The position numbers and the translations under genes are program-made. Under the pieces are notes generated by a model, which had not been told where the DNA came from, searched no databases, and saw only the letters and a list, made by a program, of their open reading frames with translations. From Armatimonadota bacterium (GTDB lineage Bacteria; Armatimonadota; Armatimonadia; Armatimonadales; Armatimonadaceae): DNA of 11,411 nt. Location of the stretch: NCBI GenBank assembly GCA_014381035.1, contig JACMIS010000929.1, positions 1 through 11,411 of the forward strand. Reading direction: 5' to 3'. Of this stretch, positions 6,548-11,411 are shown one piece after another; position 1 is the first letter of the stretch; the number at the start of each line of letters is the position of its first letter.

Positions 6548-6725
6548 ACCGCCCAGCCGCCGCCCGGGATTCGACCACAAAGGACACAAAGGTTTTAAGA
6601 GCGGGGCTTGCCGAGTTTGTAAAGCGATACGTCTGAGCGAGCGGGGCGCAAAACTTTCAAACTCTTTCTGCTCTTAAAAGCCTTTGTGTCCTTTGTGGTC
6701 GAATCCCGGGCGGCGGCTGGGCGGT
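6548..6725. repeat. 178-bp near-perfect inverted repeat (MITE-like element)
   Basis: The arms 6548-6602 (55 nt) and 6670-6725 (56 nt) are identical except for one inserted base. They contain the motif CACAAAGGACACAAAGG. Inside, 6613-6624 and 6654-6664 extend the stem (GAGTTTG-T-AAAG against CTTTCAAACTC), so the whole unit folds as a long hairpin with a loop of about 30 nt. It has no plausible coding capacity. From memory, CACAAAGG-type repeats occur between genes in several environmental phyla. I see no clear target-site duplication. It fills the gap between two Gfo/Idh genes, starting 9 bp past the stop of the upstream one. A non-autonomous mobile element or a large intercistronic structure are both possible. 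Confidence 0.85.
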
Positions 6726-6733
6726 GCGGTAGT

Positions 6734-7714
6734 TCAAATCTCCACGGCGTTTCCGGTGCGGGCGGATTCTAATGCGGCGAGGGCGACCGCCACTGCGGCG
6801 CGAGCTTCGGTTGGTGCGATGGCGACCGGTGTCTTACCGCGCACGGCATCGGCGAACGCTTGCACCTGTTTGAAATACGGATCATCCGTTGGGGCGAGCG
6901 GTGCATTCATTACGGAAACAACGCTGTCCGTGCCAGAGCGAGTTCCGGCGACAAGAGTGCGGGATGCGCGGGAATCGTGCGTGAGGAGTCCCCCATTCCC
7001 GGCTATCTCGAACGCCGTGTGGAAGCCAGTCGGCTCCCCCCAAACGCCTTCCGCATGAGAAATCACACCCGATGAATGGCGCAGGGTAAGAAGCGCGTAC
7101 TCGAAACCGGGCGATTTGGCGACCCGCGCGAAGACGCGTGCCACCGGACCGAAACACCACTGCAACCAATCGAGATCGTGAACGATCAAATCCGCGATCA
7201 CGCCGCCGGATTGCTCCATGTCGGCGAACCACGCCGTTTTAGGAAACGCGCCCGCACGGCGGGTCCGCGCGATTGCCGGAACCCCGACCGCGCCAGCATC
7301 TACGTGCCGTTTCGCCAGCGCGTACTCGGGAAAAAAGCGCGTCACATGCCCGACCGATAGCCGCACATTTGCTCTCATCGCGGCATCCGTTATCGCGTCG
7401 CAGTCGGCGAGGGTCAGCGCCATCGGCTTTTCACAGAGAACATGCTTGCCCGCGTCCGCGGACGCTATCGCGATGTTCCTGTGCAGGTGCGTGGGTACGC
7501 ACACATGAACGACCTGTACCTGTGGATCGGCAATGAGTTCGGTGGCATCGGCGTATGCCATCGCGCCGGGATAGGCTCCGGCAAGGTTCTCTGCGGCTCC
7601 ATTATGCGTGTCGGCGACAGCGACAACGCTAACACCTGGCACTCGCGCCCAGAAGCGAGCATGGCGCGAACCGATGTTTCCCGCGCCGACGATTCCTATT
7701 CCTAATGTCTCCAT
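6734..7714 (-). CDS. Gfo/Idh/MocA-family oxidoreductase 2
   Basis: 326 residues. It has a canonical NAD(P)-binding start GIGIVGAGNIGSRHARF (5-21), the HVLCEKPMALT motif (Lys96), the GGVIADLIVHDLDWLQW stretch with Asp175 and His179 as the likely catalytic pair, and a C-terminal domain of the usual fold. It is probably a sugar or inositol dehydrogenase; substrate unknown. It is only distantly related to the neighbour at 5535-6524 but belongs to the same superfamily. It heads a minus-strand run that continues through the palindrome to that gene and glcD, and it has its own promoter upstream. There is no recognisable Shine-Dalgarno before the ATG, so the transcript leader should be very short. 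Confidence 0.94.
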   Translation of the reverse strand: METLGIGIVGAGNIGSRHARFWARVPGVSVVAVADTHNGAAENLAGAYPGAMAYADATELIADPQVQVVHVCVPTHLHRNIAIASADAGKHVLCEKPMALTLADCDAITDAAMRANVRLSVGHVTRFFPEYALAKRHVDAGAVGVPAIARTRRAGAFPKTAWFADMEQSGGVIADLIVHDLDWLQWCFGPVARVFARVAKSPGFEYALLTLRHSSGVISHAEGVWGEPTGFHTAFEIAGNGGLLTHDSRASRTLVAGTRSGTDSVVSVMNAPLAPTDDPYFKQVQAFADAVRGKTPVAIAPTEARAAVAVALAALESARTGNAVEI

Positions 7715-7728
7715 AATTATCTATTTTC

Positions 7729-7757
7729 AGCATAAACGAAACGCCATGTCTTGGCAA
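7729..7757 (-). promoter_or_regulatory. Promoter of Gfo/Idh-2
   Basis: TTGCCA (7752-7757, five of six) and TATGCT (7729-7734, four of six) are spaced by 17 nt. A start near 7722 leaves a leader of only about 8 nt before the ATG at 7714, in keeping with the missing Shine-Dalgarno. Confidence 0.55.
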
Positions 7758-7794
7758 GCGATCAAGCGGTTTCTGAAGCACCCTAACCGGCACT

Positions 7795-10700
7795 CTACTC
7801 GTTTGTTTCGCGACTCTCCGAGGTGTCCGGCGGTATGACACCGACAAGCAAGGCTATGTCATCGCGAACTCCGCCACGGGCATAGCCATCCACCCCCGCG
7901 ATCAGACAATCCACAACCGACTGCGGGGTGTTCGTTTGTGTTGCATCCGCACAACAGGCACGTAGAAGGCCACTTACCCCCTCTACTTCCAGCAACTCTT
8001 TACGGGACGGACCGACCTCCGTTAGCCCGTCCGTGAAGAGGGCGATCACATCCCCAGGCAAAAGGTTCACCGTCTTCTGAGAATATTTGTCAGACCACTC
8101 GAACCCGCCGAGTATAGGACCAGTCGGTGCTAATATCTCCACAGTACCCGTCGCCGCATGCCAAACCAGTCCTGGCTCCTGCCCGCAGTTAACATAATCA
8201 ACGGTTTGTTCCACGTGGTCATACAGCCCGACGAACAAAGTCGCAAACCCCGATAGTAATTCGTGTTCGACAAGGACGCGATGGAGTCCGGTGACCGCGT
8301 CGGCAACAGTGTCGCCCGAGTAGAGTGCGTAACGCAACATGTTTTTCACTGTGGCTACCTGACTTGCAGCGGCAAGCCCCTTGCCTGACAGGTCGGCGAC
8401 CACCAGCGCGGTGCAGTCCTTCTCGACTTCGAAAACATCGAAAAAGTCGCCACCGACACCCGCCTCAGCGAGTGCGGGCCGGTAGAAGGATGCCAGCGAA
8501 AATCCGGCAAAATGAGGTGGGGGGGGAGGGAGCAATGCCGCCTGTAACTGGTTGGCGATATTTCGTTCCCGTTGCTGGACGTGAGCCGACTCCAGCGTGG
8601 ACCGCACCAGTGACGCGACGTTCTCCATAAGACGCAATTCGTCCTCGGTCCAGTGGCGCGGCTCATACGCCATCCCTACCGCGAGAGCCGTCATCTGGTC
8701 GCCTACCTCGATAGGAACCCGCACCAGGGAACGGATGTCCAGTGCAAGGAGTGGGGCAGCATCCTCGGGCGCAAATGTAACCACATCATCCACCACATGC
8801 ATGCTCCCCGCCTTGTACGCAGGGTCCCGGTCTACCGAATAAGTCGACATTTGAAAAGTGCGCCCCGTGAGAGGTTCCAGTTTTGCTTCCGCGCGGTGCC
8901 ATTCGGGAAAAACCCGTGCGGTGTCACGCGTCTGATCGTAGCGGACGAAGTAGCATCTATCCGCACGAAGTCCCTCCCCCAAAATGGACACCGCCGCTCG
9001 CAAGATGTCTTGCGGTTCCAGCGTCGTCCGCACTGCCGCCCCGATCCGATTCAACAGTTTTTCTCGCTCTGCGTTAGCGCGTGCGTCGGCGAGCAGTCCT
9101 TCCCGCTCCTGCTCCAAACGCTTCCGTTCCGTCAAATCGACGCCATGGACCAGGATGCCCGACACGATGCCGTCCTCACCGAAGAGTGGCTGGTAGGAAA
9201 AGTCAACGAAGTGCTCCTCCAGCGGGTCGGCGGGATTTACCTGGAGCAGGATACTCCTGTCCCTGCCGACAAACGACTCGCCTGTGCGGTAAACCTGATC
9301 TAGCAAGCCTATAAAGCCCTGCTCTTCCAACTCAGGTAGCGCGCTTGCTACAGACTTACCTATGATGTCTCTCTGCCCGATGAGTTGGCGGTACGGCAGG
9401 TTCGCCAGTTCGAAGACGTGTTCTGGTCCGCGAAGCGCCGCCATGAACGCCGGTGCTTGCATAAAGATGTTTGTGAGGCGGGCGCGTTCGCGCTCTCCCG
9501 CCACCTTTTGGTCCGTGATGTCCCGCGAAACGCCGAGCAATTGCTCGGGTTTGCCATCCGCGCCGAGAATCGGGGCAACCACCACATCCCACCAACGTGG
9601 GCTACCTTTCATGGTGGGGCAAAGGCCTTGAAACCGCCCCATCCCGCCCGCCTTCGCCGTTTCTATCGCGACCCGAAGGGCATCCTGAGTTTCGCCTCCC
9701 CAGAACGTTAACCAATCGACCCCGCAAATCGCGCCGAAATCCTCCACCTCCATGACCGCCTGCCCACCCTCGTTCATCGTCAGGACGTGTCCGTCGAGAT
9801 CGAGTGTCTTGATACAGTCAGGGCTACTCTCAAGGATACGACGCAGGTATTCGCCCTGTTCGCGACCATGCTCCACTTCCTGCCGCAAGGCGCGTTGCTG
9901 ACGAGCGACCTCGACGGTCAGCCACGTCCGTTCCGCTATGGTTTGGAGCAGTGCCACCTCCTCGGACTTCCAGTGTCTCGGCGTCGCGCTCTGGACCCCG
10001 ATGCCAGAAACCACGCGGGAAGCGTGAATGACAGGAACGGCAACATGAGCGCGGATACCTAATGCTTCGCACCTGGCAACATACTCGAGCGGCACTTTCA
10101 ACGTGTCGTCACGCACGTCGTCCATCACCACGGCGTCCCCCGCCGAAAGATCGGTACTGAGGAACGGAATGAACGCGGAGAGTTGATACACACCGGCGAT
10201 GCTCGTCGCCGTATCGTCGACGCGGTAATCGCTGTGGACCGTGATGGTATCGGACTCCGTATCAACATCCGCGAAGGCGCAACGGTCAACACCGAGATAC
10301 ATCCCCACCGAACGCACGGCATCCGCAATCACTTCATCGGGGTCGGTCAACGCCCGCGCACGCTCCGCCAGTTCTGTCAGGAACCGTTCTCGCCCGACCC
10401 TCGCGGTGATGTCTACCGCAACCCCCGGCATTGATATTGTTTTACCTCCCGAATCGCGCTCGACCTTTCCGCGTGCGACCAGCCAGCGTACCGATCCGTC
10501 TGGAAGCACGACACGATACTCTGCCTCGTAATCGCTCCGATGGGACAAGGCACCGCTGATGGACTCGAAAACACGCGCACGATCATCGGGATGAATGGTA
10601 GCCATGTACGAATCAAGCGTACCTCCGGCCGCCGTTTGCGGATCAACCGAGAAGAGGCGTGCCAGGTTCGCGTCAGCCACGATGCAGTCATTCACAACGT

Positions 10701-10875
10701 CCCAGGTCCACGTAGCGATCTCGCCAGCGGACAGCGCGACCTCGATACGCTCTCGCGAATCCCGAAGTCGCTCCTCCGAGTCACGGCGTGCCTCTTCGGG
10801 AGTCCTAACTGCAATCCGGTCGCGAGGCGACACAGAACGGATGCTGGAGCTATTAGCAGAGTTGGGGAGGGACAT
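7795..10875 (-). CDS. Multi-sensor PP2C-type phosphatase (PAS-GAF-PAS-PAS-GAF-SpoIIE/RsbU)
   Basis: 1026 residues, soluble with no membrane segment. A charged helix (about 25-48) leads to PAS1 (about 45-158, ending GVAVDITARVGRERFL), GAF1 (about 160-325), a coiled helix (326-345), PAS2 (about 345-455, ending LLGVSRDITDQK), PAS3 (about 465-585, ending GVDLTERKRLEQ), another coil, GAF2 (about 605-765) and the PP2C domain (about 785-1015). In the last, VGGDFFDVF (Asp810), ADLSGKGLAAASQ (Asp828), FTDGLTEV (Asp949) and RDDIALLVG (Asp1005/1006) match the metal-binding residues of RsbU/SpoIIE, so it should be an active serine phosphatase that dephosphorylates an anti-anti-sigma protein. No such partner is nearby. 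The ATG at 10875 has only a weak AGG upstream. Confidence 0.95.
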   Translation of the reverse strand: MSLPNSANSSSIRSVSPRDRIAVRTPEEARRDSEERLRDSRERIEVALSAGEIATWTWDVVNDCIVADANLARLFSVDPQTAAGGTLDSYMATIHPDDRARVFESISGALSHRSDYEAEYRVVLPDGSVRWLVARGKVERDSGGKTISMPGVAVDITARVGRERFLTELAERARALTDPDEVIADAVRSVGMYLGVDRCAFADVDTESDTITVHSDYRVDDTATSIAGVYQLSAFIPFLSTDLSAGDAVVMDDVRDDTLKVPLEYVARCEALGIRAHVAVPVIHASRVVSGIGVQSATPRHWKSEEVALLQTIAERTWLTVEVARQQRALRQEVEHGREQGEYLRRILESSPDCIKTLDLDGHVLTMNEGGQAVMEVEDFGAICGVDWLTFWGGETQDALRVAIETAKAGGMGRFQGLCPTMKGSPRWWDVVVAPILGADGKPEQLLGVSRDITDQKVAGERERARLTNIFMQAPAFMAALRGPEHVFELANLPYRQLIGQRDIIGKSVASALPELEEQGFIGLLDQVYRTGESFVGRDRSILLQVNPADPLEEHFVDFSYQPLFGEDGIVSGILVHGVDLTERKRLEQEREGLLADARANAEREKLLNRIGAAVRTTLEPQDILRAAVSILGEGLRADRCYFVRYDQTRDTARVFPEWHRAEAKLEPLTGRTFQMSTYSVDRDPAYKAGSMHVVDDVVTFAPEDAAPLLALDIRSLVRVPIEVGDQMTALAVGMAYEPRHWTEDELRLMENVASLVRSTLESAHVQQRERNIANQLQAALLPPPPPHFAGFSLASFYRPALAEAGVGGDFFDVFEVEKDCTALVVADLSGKGLAAASQVATVKNMLRYALYSGDTVADAVTGLHRVLVEHELLSGFATLFVGLYDHVEQTVDYVNCGQEPGLVWHAATGTVEILAPTGPILGGFEWSDKYSQKTVNLLPGDVIALFTDGLTEVGPSRKELLEVEGVSGLLRACCADATQTNTPQSVVDCLIAGVDGYARGGVRDDIALLVGVIPPDTSESRETNE
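8519..8526. repeat. G8/C8 homopolymer inside the PP2C gene
   Basis: A run of eight G on the plus strand (C8 in the coding strand) lies within the codons for the Pro-rich LLPPPPPHF hinge (residues 781-789). Slippage here would shift the frame just before the phosphatase domain. Confidence 0.9.
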
Positions 10876-10883
10876 AACCGCCT

Positions 10884-10889
10884 ATTGTA
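10884..10889 (-). promoter_or_regulatory. -10 box of the PP2C sensor gene
   Basis: TACAAT 8 nt before the ATG at 10875, within the ten-base element CGGTACAATA (10883-10892, minus strand). No convincing -35 box is found. The transcript would start within one or two bases of the start codon. Confidence 0.5.
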
Positions 10890-10999
10890 CCGCTTCCCCT
10901 CCGCTCGCTCCACTCCAGTAACTCCGTTCAATTCCGTCTCCCGCGCCGCAGTAGCGTTCTAGGATAGGATTCCGGCAAGCCATCAATCTATGTTTTCGG

Positions 11000-11005
11000 T
11001 ACAAT
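11000..11005 (+). promoter_or_regulatory. -10 box of the DUF1152-like gene
   Basis: TACAAT 5 nt before the ATG at 11011, within the same ten-base CGGTACAATA element (10997-11006) used by the divergent gene. The predicted start point falls on or next to the A of the ATG. No Shine-Dalgarno and no clear -35 box. Confidence 0.5.
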
Positions 11006-11010
11006 AAGTC

Positions 11011-11411
11011 ATGGAATTATCGCGCCTTCCCTTTTTCGACGCCCTCGCGAACGCCGAAACGATCCTCCTCGCCGGGGCGGGCGGTGGGTACGATATTTTC
11101 GCCGGTTTGCCACTGTACTTCGCGTTGCGCAATGCGGGAAAAACCGTCCACCTCGCCAATCTATCGTTCACGCACATCTACGCGACGAATGGCAGACGGA
11201 TCGGTCCTGCGCTGGTAGAAATCACGCACGAGACCGAAGGCAGTACCCGCTATTTTCCCGAGGGTTATTTATGCCAGTGGTTTCACGAGCAACGCAACGA
11301 GGCGACCCCGATCTACTGTTTCGATAGAGCTGGTGCGAAGCCCGTTGCCACGGCGTACCGGAACCTGATCGCGGAATTAGGCGGTGTAGACGCCGTTGTT
11401 TTAATTGACGG
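11011..11411 (+). CDS. DUF1152-like protein, partial (3' end outside window)
   Basis: 133 codons are visible from the ATG at 11011, open to the window edge. The start reads MELSRLPFFDALANAETILL, then AGAGGGYDIFAGLPLYFAL (residues 21-39), a glycine-rich nucleotide-loop-like segment, then VHLANLSFTHIY and, near the cut, GGVDAVVLIDG. The glycine-rich segment, LANLSF and the final VLIDG match my recollection of the DUF1152 family, for which no biochemical role is established; the family call is from memory of the pattern, not a search. It is divergent from the PP2C sensor gene across 135 bp. Confidence 0.75.
   Translation, partial: MELSRLPFFDALANAETILLAGAGGGYDIFAGLPLYFALRNAGKTVHLANLSFTHIYATNGRRIGPALVEITHETEGSTRYFPEGYLCQWFHEQRNEATPIYCFDRAGAKPVATAYRNLIAELGGVDAVVLID

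Noticed and set aside
6525..6587. Extended N-terminus for Gfo/Idh-1.
   Set aside because: The extra 21 codons lie partly in the palindromic repeat, and the ATG at 6524 has a good AAGGAA ribosome site directly before the Rossmann strand.
6548..6725. The inverted repeat as a CRISPR array or as an ordinary rho-independent terminator.
   Set aside because: There is one inverted pair and no regularly spaced direct repeats; the stem is far longer than a terminator and has no flanking U-run.
7629..7847. Minus-strand small open frame spanning the Gfo/Idh-2 promoter.
   Set aside because: It overlaps the end of the PP2C gene and the start of Gfo/Idh-2 in another frame, with no ribosome site or known motif.
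9356..9711. Several open frames on both strands within the PP2C sensor gene.
   Set aside because: They overlap PAS and GAF domains of a continuous 1026-residue frame and show no motif or ribosome site.
1..11411. tRNA, rRNA genes, insertion-sequence transposases, prophage or defence genes.
   Set aside because: Reading both strands I found no tRNA-like cloverleaf, rRNA segment, transposase or phage motif in the window.

Overview
The window looks like chromosomal DNA from a free-living, saccharolytic Gram-negative-type bacterium. I favour the Armatimonadota. The main reason is the truncated pilin-like gene at the left edge: its processing site is followed by the residues [16 protein letters not shown], which from memory is the usual form in that phylum, whereas planctomycete relatives usually read differently. 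A transmembrane-anchored carbohydrate-binding protein, a LacI regulator, two Gfo/Idh oxidoreductases and a large PAS/GAF/PP2C sensor phosphatase fit the same lifestyle. The taxonomic call is inference.

Layout. 1-1026: on the minus strand, a CBM4/9-like membrane protein followed by the start of a pseudopilin, with a strong stem-loop in the presumed leader of the first gene. 1027-2244: a LacI-family regulator (minus) with a very readable control region: the terminator of the gene upstream abuts a -35 box (TTGACA, 18-nt spacer, TATAAC), followed by two operator-like palindromes whose centres are 32 bp apart. 2274-2780: a small unrecognised gene (minus). 3018-4043: an exported transglutaminase-like protein (plus), whose last codons form a terminator-like hairpin facing the convergent glcD. 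4064-7714: a minus-strand cluster in transcription order Gfo/Idh-2, a 178-bp near-perfect palindrome, Gfo/Idh-1, glcD. 7795-10875: a 1026-residue PAS-GAF-PAS-PAS-GAF-PP2C protein (minus). 11011-end: a divergent DUF1152-like gene, cut by the window edge.

How the parts may work together. The Gfo/Idh pair and GlcD look like a catabolic unit that oxidises sugar or polyol derivatives and a 2-hydroxyacid, but no substrate can be read from the sequence. The LacI gene appears to be autoregulated. I see no second copy of its operator, so its targets are probably outside the window. The sensor phosphatase has no anti-sigma or anti-anti-sigma partner here.

Most notable are the regulatory structures rather than a new enzyme system: the twin operators, the long palindrome inserted between two oxidoreductase genes, and three genes whose TATAAT/TACAAT-like -10 boxes lie 5-8 nt before the ATG with no good Shine-Dalgarno, which suggests leaderless transcripts. 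I did not find a convincing novel defence or biosynthetic system.
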